This document shows, piece by piece, positions 34,882 to 44,354 of a stretch of 64,000 nt of DNA. This DNA comes from JANNSO01 sp964485395. Lineage in GTDB: Bacteria > Spirochaetota > Spirochaetia > Treponematales > UBA12059. Below the pieces are notes generated by a model. It made no database searches. It was not told the DNA's origin and saw only the letters and a program-made list of their open reading frames with translations. Positions within the stretch are counted from its first letter, which is position 1. Every line of letters begins with the position of its first letter. The stretch spans positions 1 through 64,000 of the forward strand of contig CAZAJF010000012.1 of assembly GCA_964485395.1 (NCBI GenBank). The letters run 5' to 3'. The position numbers and the translations under genes were made by a program.

Positions 34882-36921
34882 ATGAGACGCGCACTCGTCA
34901 TATTCTTTATAACTGCCATTTCTTTCGAGGTCATGGCCGCCCCGAACCAGGATCTGCTCAAGGCGGTAAAATCCGGAAACGCGAATGCGGCGACCGCCGC
35001 GCTGAATGCCGGCGCGGACGTCAACTTCAAGGACGAGCTTGGCCGCACCCCGCTTTTTTACGCGGCTGCCCGGGGCAATATCGCGCTCGCCAAACTGCTC
35101 GTCGCAAAAAAGGCATCGCCGAATATCATGGACTCAAGCGGTTGGGGGCCGCACGACGTCGCCATCGACGCCAATTATCCGGATATGCTGGCTTACTTGG
35201 CAAGCGCAGGATTGAATCCCGCATTACTGAAAAAAACCTTGACCACGCCGGACCAGGAAGGCTTCCTGCCCATCCATGCCACCGCGCGCGAAGGCAGGCT
35301 GGCCATGTTCGACCTTCTCCTGAAATACGGCTCGCCGGTGGATCCGGTCAGCAAGGAGGGGTATACGCCGCTTATCCTCGCCGCCGCCAACGTGGCCGCC
35401 GGGGGCGGCCGCGACGCGATGATCGCGCGGCTTGCCGGCTTGGGCGCGGATCTATCGCGGTCCGACAAGAACGGCCTGACGGCCCTCGATTTCGTCATTC
35501 AGGCGGGAAACGAAGCCTTGGCAAAAAAAATAGCGAAAGCTCCCGTGTCGGCATCCACGGCGGCCCGCGTATACGCCGCAGGCAACATGAACCTCTTTTC
35601 GTTTCTGCTGCCTTTCGTCAAGGATCTCGATGCGCCAGGCCCGATGCCCGAAGGCAAGCCGCTGCTCTTTTTCGTTATGGAAAAAGCCGATATAGCCACG
35701 ATGAAAACGCTGCTGGCGAGAGGGGCTTCTCCAATGGCTACCCTGCGATTCGGCAGGAACGCGATTCAATACGCGGCCGCATTGGGCAATCTCGCCGTAG
35801 TCAAAACCCTGATAGAGGCTGGAGCTCCTCCCAACAATCCGGACAGGAAAAACGCCGTCGACGCGCCGTTGTCGCTCGCCGCGGCCGCGGGCAACAGGCC
35901 TCTGGCCGAATACCTCCTGTCCGTCGGCGCCCAACTGGATGAGCCGCAAGGGGTGCGGACTCCCTTGAACGGAGCTATCATGGGCAAACAGCCTGAGATG
36001 GTAAGATTCCTCGTGGAACGGGGCGCCAATCCCAACGGAACGGGCGAATCGGGCATCACGGCTCTGATGTACGCTATCGATTACCGGGGTAAGGGCGGCG
36101 ATATCGCGATAATCGGATACCTGCTCGACAAAGGCGCGGACCCGAACGTCGGCGTAAGCGGATTCGGTTCGGCGGTGGATTGGGCGGACAGGAACCGACG
36201 CCCGGAAATCGCCGACTTGCTGGTCTCGCGAGGGGGAATCCGCCTGGTCGCGCCGGGGGGTGGAGTTTTTATCGCGCCAAAGACCGAACTGCAGGAGAAT
36301 ATCGATCGATTCCACCGGCTGATCGGCTCGAACGACGACGAGGCCTGGAAATCCGCAATAAATAATTTACCCTCGGTAAACCAGGATCTCGGGGACGGAA
36401 AGACGCCGCTCTTCGAGACGGTGAGGTCCGGCAACTTGAGCCGGGTACGCTATCTCGAATCCAAGGAAGCCGATTTTTCCAGCCTTACGGCGGAAGGCAG
36501 GACGATGCTGCACGCCGCTTGCGAATCGGGGAACATGGAGCTGGTAAAGTTCCTCGTGGAGTCGAAGCGACTGTCGGTCGCAAAAAAAGATTCATCGGGA
36601 AAGTCGGCGCTATTCGAGGCCTGCCTTCATCCCGGCATGGTTGAATGGCTCTGCGGCAAGGGCGGCGACCCCAGGGAGACGGACGCATCGGGCGGCACGC
36701 TGCTGCTTACGGCGGCGGGATTTCCCGGCGATATCGCCAACGGCACCATCGCCTTCCTTATCGCGTCGGGCGTCGACGTGAACGTCAAGGCGCCCAACGG
36801 CCGAAACGCCTTGGACAAAGCCCTGCTCATGAACAACGAGCAAGGCGCCGAGCTGCTCAGGAAAGCGGGAGCCGTTCAGAGCGCTCCGGGCACGACGCCG
36901 GGCCCCAGAAAACGCCCATAA
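34882..36921 (+). CDS. Secreted ankyrin-repeat protein
   Basis: 679 residues. A signal peptide (MRRALVIFFITAISFEVMA) is followed by about 15 ankyrin repeats (e.g. NANAATAALNAGADVNFKDELGRTPLFYAAARGN; SGITALMYAIDYRG; DLGDGKTPLFETVRSGNLSRVRYLESK). GGAGG precedes the ATG. It is presumably periplasmic, a protein-binding scaffold. Ankyrin proteins are used in spirochaetes for envelope or host contacts; no partner is apparent here. Confidence 0.85.
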   Translation: MRRALVIFFITAISFEVMAAPNQDLLKAVKSGNANAATAALNAGADVNFKDELGRTPLFYAAARGNIALAKLLVAKKASPNIMDSSGWGPHDVAIDANYPDMLAYLASAGLNPALLKKTLTTPDQEGFLPIHATAREGRLAMFDLLLKYGSPVDPVSKEGYTPLILAAANVAAGGGRDAMIARLAGLGADLSRSDKNGLTALDFVIQAGNEALAKKIAKAPVSASTAARVYAAGNMNLFSFLLPFVKDLDAPGPMPEGKPLLFFVMEKADIATMKTLLARGASPMATLRFGRNAIQYAAALGNLAVVKTLIEAGAPPNNPDRKNAVDAPLSLAAAAGNRPLAEYLLSVGAQLDEPQGVRTPLNGAIMGKQPEMVRFLVERGANPNGTGESGITALMYAIDYRGKGGDIAIIGYLLDKGADPNVGVSGFGSAVDWADRNRRPEIADLLVSRGGIRLVAPGGGVFIAPKTELQENIDRFHRLIGSNDDEAWKSAINNLPSVNQDLGDGKTPLFETVRSGNLSRVRYLESKEADFSSLTAEGRTMLHAACESGNMELVKFLVESKRLSVAKKDSSGKSALFEACLHPGMVEWLCGKGGDPRETDASGGTLLLTAAGFPGDIANGTIAFLIASGVDVNVKAPNGRNALDKALLMNNEQGAELLRKAGAVQSAPGTTPGPRKRP

Positions 36922-36945
36922 AACAGGCGCGCCCTGGGAACGAGG

Positions 36946-38073
36946 CTACTGCGCCTGGAATCGGTGGAAATAGCGGACTTCGGCTCCGTCCACCAGCTTG
37001 GTGTGCTTGGCGCCGGTCCGGCTCCATGACTTGCCGAAATCCTCGCGGTCCACGACGAAGCATATGTTCCATCCGGCGAACTTCTTGGGAAGGTCCGCGA
37101 GCCTGGCGTACAGGGCGTTGGATTCCTCGGGCGAGCCCAGGCGCTTGCCGTAGGGAGGATCCGCGAACAGGAAGCCTTTCTCGGCGAGCGGGGTCGCGTC
37201 CTCGGCCTTGGAGGAAAAAAACTTTATCTTCGTCGCGACGCCGGCGGTACCCGCGTTGGCCACGGCCGCCTTGACGGTGCTCGCGTCCGCGTCGGATCCA
37301 GCTATATAAACTTCACGATCCATCTGGATCTTGGCCTGCGCGCGGTCTTTTTCTTCCTTCATGTGCAGGATGTTTCCGATGGGCATGGTTTCCCAGGTAA
37401 AGTGGCGCTTAAGGCCCGGGGCGATATCCAGGGCATACAGGGCAGCCTCGATGGGTATGGTGCCCGAGCCGCAGAACAGATCGTGCAGCGGAAAGGAGCG
37501 TTTCCAACCGGCCATGAAAAGGAGCGCGGCCGCGAGGCTTTCCTTCAGCGGCGCCTCCGTGGGAAGCCGTCGGTATCCGCGGCGGGACAGGGCGTCTCCG
37601 GACAGGTCCACCTCGACGGTGGCCTGATCGGCCTCGATGCGCACGCGCGCCGTTACCTGCGCCCCGGTGGCGGCGGGTCGGCCCAGCTTATAAGCCTGCG
37701 CGATCCGCTCGTACGCGGCCTTCTGCACCATAGCCTGCACGGTGCTCTGCGAATCTATCTTGGAGCGGTTGCAGCGGGCTTTCTCGATGACGATGCTGTC
37801 CGTTTTCGCGGCGAGGCGTTCCCAGGGCAAGGCGAGAGCGCCCTCGAACAGCTCGTCGAAATCGGCCGCGGGAAAAGAGCCGAACTGGAGGAACAGCCTG
37901 TCGGCGGTTCTAAGGTTTACGAGGGCGCGGGCGATTTCCCGGGAATCGGCGTTGAAATAAACGCGGCCGGCCGAGCGTTCGGTGGCTTTCATGCCCAGGA
38001 GCTCTATCTCGTGGGCCAGTACGCGCTCGGCGCCGACGACGCACGAAGCGGAAAGATACAGTGAATCATTCAT
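36946..38073 (-). CDS. THUMP-domain class I SAM methyltransferase (RlmL/YpsC type)
   Basis: 375 residues. A THUMP domain (VGAERVLAHEIELLGMKATERSAGRVYF, about 9-155) is followed by the Rossmann part with DLFCGSGTIPIEAALYALDIAPG and catalytic DPPYGKRLG. It probably makes m2G in 23S rRNA. The start is the ATG at 38073, chosen because CATAGT lies exactly 6 nt before it with TTGCGA 17 nt further up; an earlier in-frame start would lie upstream of that promoter. No Shine-Dalgarno is visible. Confidence 0.85.
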   Translation of the reverse strand: MNDSLYLSASCVVGAERVLAHEIELLGMKATERSAGRVYFNADSREIARALVNLRTADRLFLQFGSFPAADFDELFEGALALPWERLAAKTDSIVIEKARCNRSKIDSQSTVQAMVQKAAYERIAQAYKLGRPAATGAQVTARVRIEADQATVEVDLSGDALSRRGYRRLPTEAPLKESLAAALLFMAGWKRSFPLHDLFCGSGTIPIEAALYALDIAPGLKRHFTWETMPIGNILHMKEEKDRAQAKIQMDREVYIAGSDADASTVKAAVANAGTAGVATKIKFFSSKAEDATPLAEKGFLFADPPYGKRLGSPEESNALYARLADLPKKFAGWNICFVVDREDFGKSWSRTGAKHTKLVDGAEVRYFHRFQAQ

Positions 38074-38079
38074 ACCTAT

Positions 38080-38108
38080 ACTATGCACTTTGCTGGGAAA
38101 TTTCGCAA
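38080..38108 (-). promoter_or_regulatory. Leaderless promoter of the THUMP methyltransferase
   Basis: Minus strand TTGCGA (38108-38103), 17-nt spacer, CATAGT (38085-38080), then 6 nt to the ATG, so +1 coincides with its A. Confidence 0.6.
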
Positions 38109-38186
38109 TAGGCACGGTTTCCTCATTGCGAATACTTGCGTTTGCGGTTCAGAACCCTTATTATATGAAATGAGCGTCAGGAAACC

Positions 38187-39992
38187 ATGAATATTGCACC
38201 ACAAAATATACTCCTCTCGATAGCACCCTATCTGATCGCTCTTTTTACCTGCGTCGGCATCGGCGGAGCGGCCGTCGCCAATGCGGGAGTCCGCAAGGAC
38301 AGCCGCCTGTTCGCCGCACTCGTCTTTACCGAGACAGCCCATATCATCTGCTTTCTTTTCGAGCTTATTTCACCCTCGCTGGATTCCAAGCTGTTTTGGG
38401 ACGGCGTGCAGTGGGTCATTACCCTGGCCATCGCCTTCCACACCCTGAGCTTTTCCCGAGCCTATATAAAAACCGAGAAAAAACACGACACGACGTTCAT
38501 TGCCGTAACCATCGCCACCGTAATTTTCGGCGGAGCTCTCATCGCGGGATTCGTATTCCTCAAAATCGATCCCTCATTGCACAGCGTGGACGCATCCGTT
38601 CCCTTCGGCGAACTGGAATACCCGTTTTCGCCGATCATGATTGCCGCGTTCTGCTTTATTTTCACCGTCCTGGGAATCTCAATAGCCAGGGTGATTATCT
38701 ATATATTCAAGTCGAGAGACAGTTTCAGGCGAGGCGCATGGTTCATAACCGTGGGCCTGCTCACCTCGATCCTCGGCAGCTCGCTTGCCCTTTTCGGGGT
38801 GGGCATGTTCGGCCACAGGAATTCGCTGCCGCTCTGGTTCGCGGCCGGTAATATAATTATTGCATACGGCCTGTTCAACGAGAACCATTTCGGCTTCATA
38901 ACCGTGGCCCGCAGGTCGGTCATGGATACGATGATGGACCCGGTATTCGTGCTTACCGCCAATGACATCATCGCTGACTGCAACATCGCGGCCTGCTCGC
39001 TCGTGGGCAGGAAGAAGGATTCGCTGATCGGCAGTTCCGCGAGAATGCATTTCGCGAAGTGGCCTGGGGCGGCGAACGCGGCGCTGGACTTCCCCGAAGC
39101 CGAGACGGAAATGGACATCGATACCGACACGCGGTTGCGGAGCTACAGGATAAGCGTCGTCTCGGGCAAATACTCCATACGAAAAAAATCATGGAAAGTC
39201 GTGGTGTTCAACGAGATTACCGGCGTAAAGATGCTCACGCAGGAGCTCTCGGGCATCAACGAGACCTTGGAAGCCAAGGTCCGGGAGCGGACGCTCTTAT
39301 TGCAGGACGAGATCGTCCGACGCAGCGACGCGGAAGAAAAGCTCCGCGAAATGAACAAGGAAATATCCAAGACCCAGCGAGAGGTTCTCCTCACCCTCTC
39401 CGAGGTGGTGGAAAGCCGAAGCAAGGAAACCGCCCACCACGTTACCCGCGTCGCGGAATTCGCCAAGATACTCGCGCACGCCTATGGCCTGTCCGCGGAA
39501 GAGGTGGAGATGGTCGGGGCCGCCGCGCCCATGCACGACGTCGGAAAGATATCCATTCCCGACTCGATCCTCTGCAAGCCCGGCATACTGACGCCGGACG
39601 AGCGCGAGACCATGAAGCACCACACGGTCGTGGGTTATGAAATACTCCGGTCCTCGGAAAACCCGCTCTTTCGCGCGGCTGCGGTCATCGCGCTCGAGCA
39701 TCACGAACGCTGGGACGGTAAGGGCTACCCGCTGGGAAAATCGGGAAAGACGATAGCGCTGACGGGCAGGATCGTGGCGATCTGCGACGTTTTCGACGCG
39801 CTGGCGTTCAAGCGCTCGTATAAACCCGCTTGGCCCATGGAAAAAGTACTGGAGCAATTCAAGCTGGACCGGGGAACGGCCTTCGATCCCGAGCTCATCG
39901 ACCTTTTATTCGCCAACATGGAAAAGTTCATGGATATTAAAAAAACATATCAAGAACCGGAAGACATACCTTTCTTCGAACCGACTGCCTAG
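38187..39992 (+). CDS. 7TM-PAS-HD-GYP sensor, probable c-di-GMP phosphodiesterase
   Basis: 601 residues. About seven TM helices cover residues 10-235. A PAS-like region follows (DPVFVLTANDIIADCNIAACSLVGR). A coiled coil lies at about 355-395. The HD-GYP domain has HHVTRV, MHDVGKISIPDSILCKPG, KHHTVVGYEIL, ALEHHERWDGKGYP (the GYP motif) and FDAL. All HD-GYP metal ligands are visible, so it is likely active. AGGAAACC precedes the ATG. Confidence 0.88.
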   Translation: MNIAPQNILLSIAPYLIALFTCVGIGGAAVANAGVRKDSRLFAALVFTETAHIICFLFELISPSLDSKLFWDGVQWVITLAIAFHTLSFSRAYIKTEKKHDTTFIAVTIATVIFGGALIAGFVFLKIDPSLHSVDASVPFGELEYPFSPIMIAAFCFIFTVLGISIARVIIYIFKSRDSFRRGAWFITVGLLTSILGSSLALFGVGMFGHRNSLPLWFAAGNIIIAYGLFNENHFGFITVARRSVMDTMMDPVFVLTANDIIADCNIAACSLVGRKKDSLIGSSARMHFAKWPGAANAALDFPEAETEMDIDTDTRLRSYRISVVSGKYSIRKKSWKVVVFNEITGVKMLTQELSGINETLEAKVRERTLLLQDEIVRRSDAEEKLREMNKEISKTQREVLLTLSEVVESRSKETAHHVTRVAEFAKILAHAYGLSAEEVEMVGAAAPMHDVGKISIPDSILCKPGILTPDERETMKHHTVVGYEILRSSENPLFRAAAVIALEHHERWDGKGYPLGKSGKTIALTGRIVAICDVFDALAFKRSYKPAWPMEKVLEQFKLDRGTAFDPELIDLLFANMEKFMDIKKTYQEPEDIPFFEPTA

Positions 39993-40011
39993 GAGCAGGG
40001 AAAAAGATCCG

Positions 40012-40452
40012 CTATGGCTCCAATTTCCCTTTCCAGTTCACGATACCCCCGAAATCGGAAACGTTCCTGTAGCCCATACCACGCAAAGTCTCGAGCGCCA
40101 GCGCGCTCCGACGGCCGGATCTGCAATATACGACTATCGGCTTGTCTTTGTCGGATTCCTTGAAAACGCCCTCAATCTCGTCGTACGGCAATAAAACCGC
40201 TCCGGGGATATGTCCCTGCTCGAATTCCTCGGCCGTCCTCACGTCCAGGAGCAGCAGCGTTCCTGGATCACGCTCCAGCAAGGTTGCCAAACGTTCATAA
40301 CCGATACCCGCATCCAGCAAGAGAGCGTCCTTTGCCGAGGTTCGTTCGTCTCCCGTCTTGTCGATGCAGGAACCCATCGCAAAGAAAATAAAAAGCGCGC
40401 CTAAAAGCAGCATAATTGTTCCATGGGGTCGGATCGGGTTTGACATTTGCAT
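40012..40452 (-). CDS. Rhodanese-domain lipoprotein
   Basis: 146 residues. The signal peptide ends in a lipobox (FFAMGSC), so the rhodanese domain is outside the cytoplasm. The domain has LLLDVRTAEEFEQGHIPGAVLLPYDEIE and the active-site loop VVYCRSGRRS with catalytic Cys. Function is probably sulfur transfer or thiol handling in the periplasm. The ATG at 40452 follows GGAGGACT. Confidence 0.85.
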   Translation of the reverse strand: MQMSNPIRPHGTIMLLLGALFIFFAMGSCIDKTGDERTSAKDALLLDAGIGYERLATLLERDPGTLLLLDVRTAEEFEQGHIPGAVLLPYDEIEGVFKESDKDKPIVVYCRSGRRSALALETLRGMGYRNVSDFGGIVNWKGKLEP

Positions 40453-40543
40453 AGTCCTCCATGATGATTTCCTAAAACGCTTATTCAGAATATACTGAGC
40501 CATACCGTAGAAACAAAGGTTTTTGAACCTGAAAAGAGGAAGT

Positions 40544-41359
40544 ATGACCGACGGGCATGTGCATATCGAACGGGGTCCCTATGATTACGAATGGATCATG
40601 AAATTCGCAGAAATGGCCGCAGAAAGAAACATCGATGAAATACATCTCCTGGAACACTCGCACCGGTTCCTCGATTTTTCATCCCTCTACGAATCCGTTT
40701 CCTCATACGACGCCTACCAGCACGACTGGCTCACAAAAAAAAAGACACGAAGTCTAGACGAGTACCTAGACTTCGTGCGGAAGATGAAAAAAAGAAACTT
40801 TCCGGTACGGATACGGTGGGGACTGGAAGTCTGCTACATTCCGGGAAAAGAAGCGCTGATAAAAAAATTAACAAGCGACGACGCCTTTGATTTCGTTACG
40901 GGAGCGGTTCACTGGATAGGCGATTGGGGCTTTGACCATACCGCATCCTCCTGGGCAGGCAAGGACATAGACTCGGTCTATGAAAACTACTACGCCACGA
41001 TGACTGGGCTTGCGTGCTCAGGCCTGTTCGATATCTTGGCCCATCCGGATTCCATCAAGTGCTTCGGTCACATCCCTTCCGTCGACATGGACGCCATCTA
41101 TCGTAAACTTTCCGAATCGCTAAAAAAGAACAGCATTACGGCGGAGATAAGCGCCGGGCTTTACAATAACTACGGGCATCTGGAAATAGGCCCGAACCCC
41201 CGTTTACTGAAAACCCTGCAAGAGCACCAGATTAATCTCATCGCGGCATCCGATGCCCATAATCCCGGGGACACAGGAAAAAACATCGCGGCATGCTACG
41301 ATTTAATGGCCGGGAGAAAGGCGCGGCATCACGGGACGCCCGTAACGCCGCGCAAATAA
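40544..41359 (+). CDS. PHP-family phosphatase (HisK/HisJ type), second copy
   Basis: 271 residues. Metal motifs are TDGHVHIERG, LEHSHRF, RWGLEVCYIPG, TGAVHWIGDWGF, ILAHPDSIK and IAASDAHNPGDTGKNI. It is related to but distinct from the PHP gene at 9421. Either could be histidinol-phosphatase; neither is near his genes. The start is chosen at 40544 after AGAGGAAG. Confidence 0.78.
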   Translation: MTDGHVHIERGPYDYEWIMKFAEMAAERNIDEIHLLEHSHRFLDFSSLYESVSSYDAYQHDWLTKKKTRSLDEYLDFVRKMKKRNFPVRIRWGLEVCYIPGKEALIKKLTSDDAFDFVTGAVHWIGDWGFDHTASSWAGKDIDSVYENYYATMTGLACSGLFDILAHPDSIKCFGHIPSVDMDAIYRKLSESLKKNSITAEISAGLYNNYGHLEIGPNPRLLKTLQEHQINLIAASDAHNPGDTGKNIAACYDLMAGRKARHHGTPVTPRK

Positions 41360-41392
41360 AAGATCACTGAAAATATCGGCGGCTCGAGCGGC

Positions 41393-43159
41393 CTAGGCTT
41401 CCGGATCCTTCTTTCCGAGCCCCGGCAGCGCGATGCCCAGAGTCGTGCACACGGCAAGCATCTTGCTTATGAACGCTGCGAGCGTCTCGGTAAAATCCGC
41501 TTTCCCGTCGCCCGTCTGGATAATCTTCAGCTCATCGGGTTTGGGAAGCGCGGACGCTATTTCCGGCAGGCGCTCGATCAACTCGTTCACGAGCAGCTTG
41601 TCTCCAATGAGGTTTTCTATTTCGCGCCTCTGGCGATCTATCCTGACACCGGCTTCTTCCTGCAGATTGGCCGCGAGGTTCCGCTTTTCGGCCATCTCCA
41701 GCTCGAAACCGCGCGACATTCGCTCGCGGGCGAGGTTCGCCTCGAGGGACGCCGCCTGGAGCCTGTCGTTTACCGCCTGCACGATTCCCTGGAATTCCAG
41801 CTGGGTCTTCTTGAGATCGTTCTCGGCCAGGATCTCCTGCTGCTTCAGCTCGATCGTGCGGAGCAGTAGCCTCGTATCCTCGGCCGACTTGTGCGCGGCC
41901 TGCTCGGTCGCGAAGCTTATGGAACGCTTCTGCGCTTCCAGTCCGAGGGAAGCCTCTTCCGCGTCTTTGCGGTCCTGATTCTGGAGAACCTCCAACTCCC
42001 GCTTCAACTGCAGTTCCTGATCTTTGGCAAGGAGGCGTTCACGCGATTCTATTTCCGCTACCTGCGTCTTTTCCTCCAGGCGAAGCACCTGCTGCCGTGA
42101 ATTCTGCATCTGTTGGCAACGGGCAGATTCTTCGTTGAGCCTGAGTTCCTGCGCCTCGGTTTCCTTTTTTTGCTTGATTCGCTCGATTTCCACGTTGGTC
42201 TCGGCTTCGCGGATCTCCACCTGCCTGCGCGTTTCAAGTTCCTTGATGTTGATCTCGTCCTGGGATTCCAGATAGCTGATGCGCGCGGCTTTTGCCTGCT
42301 GATAGCGGAAAGGGCTTTGCAGGTCCTTCCATAAAGTCTGGGAGCAGACGATGGCCTCCCGGATCTGTACCGTAATTATCATGATGCCTAGGCCTTCGTA
42401 CCGAGTCTTGCCGTCAGACTGCTGTTCCTCCGTAACCGCCTTGAGCCGCGTGGTCAGCTCGCTGATTATGGGAGCCTTGTCGGTCAGGACTTCTTCCACG
42501 CTCATGGTCGCGATCTTGTCCTTGATGGCTGCTTCCGCCTGCTCGCGAAGTTGGGCGTTCACGATGGCAAGCGGATCCCGTCGGTCGGAAAAATCGATCT
42601 TGCGGTAGGCCACCGAAATATCCTCAATCTGCCACTGCACGTAGGCGAGCACGTTGATGCCCTGCTTCTCGCGCGATATGCAATTGGCGACGACTCCGAT
42701 GGTCTGGATGGACGCGGGAATCACCTGAAAGGAATCCTTGGCGGGAATATAGCGGAACGATATGCCCAGCCCCATCGTAACGGGTTCCTTTCTGTTGATA
42801 CGGGTATGCACGACATATACGTTCGGAGGAACGATCATCCGCCGCCACAGCCAGAAACCGGTTTCTCGGATATTGATAGGTTCCTTTTCCATGAGGAGCT
42901 GTTCCGAAGTCTTGATGGAAGAGACGGGAATCGGCGCGGAAGGAGCCCGCTTCGCCTTCATCATTCGCATGGGGGAAGGAGCGGACGGCATATCCATCTC
43001 CACTCCGGCGCCCGCGCCGCCGTTCGCCTCCTCTTTGGAATAATAACTTTTTTTCTCGTCGCTCTCTTCCACATCCATGAGCAAATCGGCAGGTTCAGCC
43101 TCGGGAGCGGGCATCGCCTGCTGGGCCATGAAAACATCCATAGCAGATTTATTTTCCAC
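41393..43159 (-). CDS. SPFH/band-7 (flotillin-like) protein
   Basis: 588 residues, GTG start after AGAAGGAG. An acidic N-terminus is followed by a possible membrane segment (TGFWLWRRMIVPPNVYVVHTR). An SPFH domain (GLGISFRYIPAKDSFQVIPASIQTIGVVANCIS ... LAYVQWQIEDISVAYRKIDFSD) precedes a long charged coiled coil (INIKELETRRQVEIREAETNVEIERIKQKK...) ending LGKKDPEA. It probably organises membrane microdomains. The usual NfeD partner is not adjacent. Confidence 0.85.
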   Translation of the reverse strand: MENKSAMDVFMAQQAMPAPEAEPADLLMDVEESDEKKSYYSKEEANGGAGAGVEMDMPSAPSPMRMMKAKRAPSAPIPVSSIKTSEQLLMEKEPINIRETGFWLWRRMIVPPNVYVVHTRINRKEPVTMGLGISFRYIPAKDSFQVIPASIQTIGVVANCISREKQGINVLAYVQWQIEDISVAYRKIDFSDRRDPLAIVNAQLREQAEAAIKDKIATMSVEEVLTDKAPIISELTTRLKAVTEEQQSDGKTRYEGLGIMIITVQIREAIVCSQTLWKDLQSPFRYQQAKAARISYLESQDEINIKELETRRQVEIREAETNVEIERIKQKKETEAQELRLNEESARCQQMQNSRQQVLRLEEKTQVAEIESRERLLAKDQELQLKRELEVLQNQDRKDAEEASLGLEAQKRSISFATEQAAHKSAEDTRLLLRTIELKQQEILAENDLKKTQLEFQGIVQAVNDRLQAASLEANLARERMSRGFELEMAEKRNLAANLQEEAGVRIDRQRREIENLIGDKLLVNELIERLPEIASALPKPDELKIIQTGDGKADFTETLAAFISKMLAVCTTLGIALPGLGKKDPEA

Positions 43160-43295
43160 CGTCGTCTCCTTCTGGCGCGATTATCTCCGGCGTCAGATTA
43201 TCAGTATTGTTCGGAAGCCGGCGCTTTGCAAGAAAAAATCGCTGGCAAATCCCGTCCTGCGGGCGTATCATGGTGGCATATTTTGGAGGCCTACG

Positions 43296-44333
43296 ATGCA
43301 AAAAGAGATATACGCTCCGCTCGAGCTCCTGGGAAACGACGGAACCCTGCAAATCGAGGGCTGGGCACGCCAGCCATTCTGGAACTACGACCGGAAAAAA
43401 ATCAAGGCAAGCCCGTTTCGAATCAAGGAATGGGATTATTACTCCATACTCTCGCCCGGAGGACGCTTCGGCCTGACGCTCACGATGAGCGACCTCGGCT
43501 ATGCCGGACTCTTCGCCGTCTGCTTCCTGGATTTTAAAAACCGCAGCTTTCATCAGGTGGATACCATCAGCCTGCTGCCCCTCGGAAGGACCGGTTTTCC
43601 CGCAGGCTCGGACGAGGGTCGAATATGCTTCGGCGACAAAAAATTGAGCATGGTTTTCGAGTATAAGAAAGGCTTGCGGACGCTGGCCTTCCAGGCTCCC
43701 GGGTTTCATAATCACGAAGGCGACGAAGGGCTGGAAGGCTCGATCATACTCGCGCAGCCGCAGATGCTGGAAAGCATGAATATCGCGACGTCATGGACAA
43801 AAAACCGCACGGCGTTCTATTACAACCGGAAAATAAACTGCATGCCCGCGGCAGGCGGCTTTTCAATAGGAAAAAAACGTTATACTTTCGATCCATCGCT
43901 CGACTTCGGCGCCTTGGACTGGGGGCGCGGCCGCTGGACGTACGAAAACCGCTGGTACTGGGGCTCAGGGTCGGGTTATGTCCAGGGAGCCCCGTTTGGC
44001 TGGAATATCGGCTACGGATTCTCGGACAGGACGCCTGCCAGCGAAAACGCGCTGTTTTACGCAGGCAAGGCGCATAAGCTGGAGAGCGTCGAGTTTCATA
44101 TCGACGAAAGCGATTATACGAAACCCTGGCGCTTCTCAAGCTCCGACGGACGTTTCGAAATGGACTTCAAGCCGCTCGTAGATCGAAATTCCGCCATGAA
44201 GCTCGGCCCCGTCAAGTCGGTCCAGCATCAGGTATTCGGCGAGTACAGCGGCACGGCCATCCTCGACGACGGCAAAAAAATCGTGATTGAAAATTTCCTT
44301 GCCTTTGCCGAGGACGTATACAACCGCTGGTAG
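43296..44333 (+). CDS. DUF2804 family protein
   Basis: 345 residues from the ATG at 43296 (TTGGAGG at 43282-43288). It contains the DUF2804 blocks NYDRKKIKASPFRIKEWDYYSIL, SLDFGALDWGRGRWTYENRWYWGSGSG and GWNIGYGFSDRTPASENALFY. The fold resembles lipocalin-like/AttH proteins. Function unknown; the family may handle lipids or hydrophobic ligands. Confidence 0.82.
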   Translation: MQKEIYAPLELLGNDGTLQIEGWARQPFWNYDRKKIKASPFRIKEWDYYSILSPGGRFGLTLTMSDLGYAGLFAVCFLDFKNRSFHQVDTISLLPLGRTGFPAGSDEGRICFGDKKLSMVFEYKKGLRTLAFQAPGFHNHEGDEGLEGSIILAQPQMLESMNIATSWTKNRTAFYYNRKINCMPAAGGFSIGKKRYTFDPSLDFGALDWGRGRWTYENRWYWGSGSGYVQGAPFGWNIGYGFSDRTPASENALFYAGKAHKLESVEFHIDESDYTKPWRFSSSDGRFEMDFKPLVDRNSAMKLGPVKSVQHQVFGEYSGTAILDDGKKIVIENFLAFAEDVYNRW

Positions 44334-44354
44334 CTCGCTCTCCGGCGCCGGCGG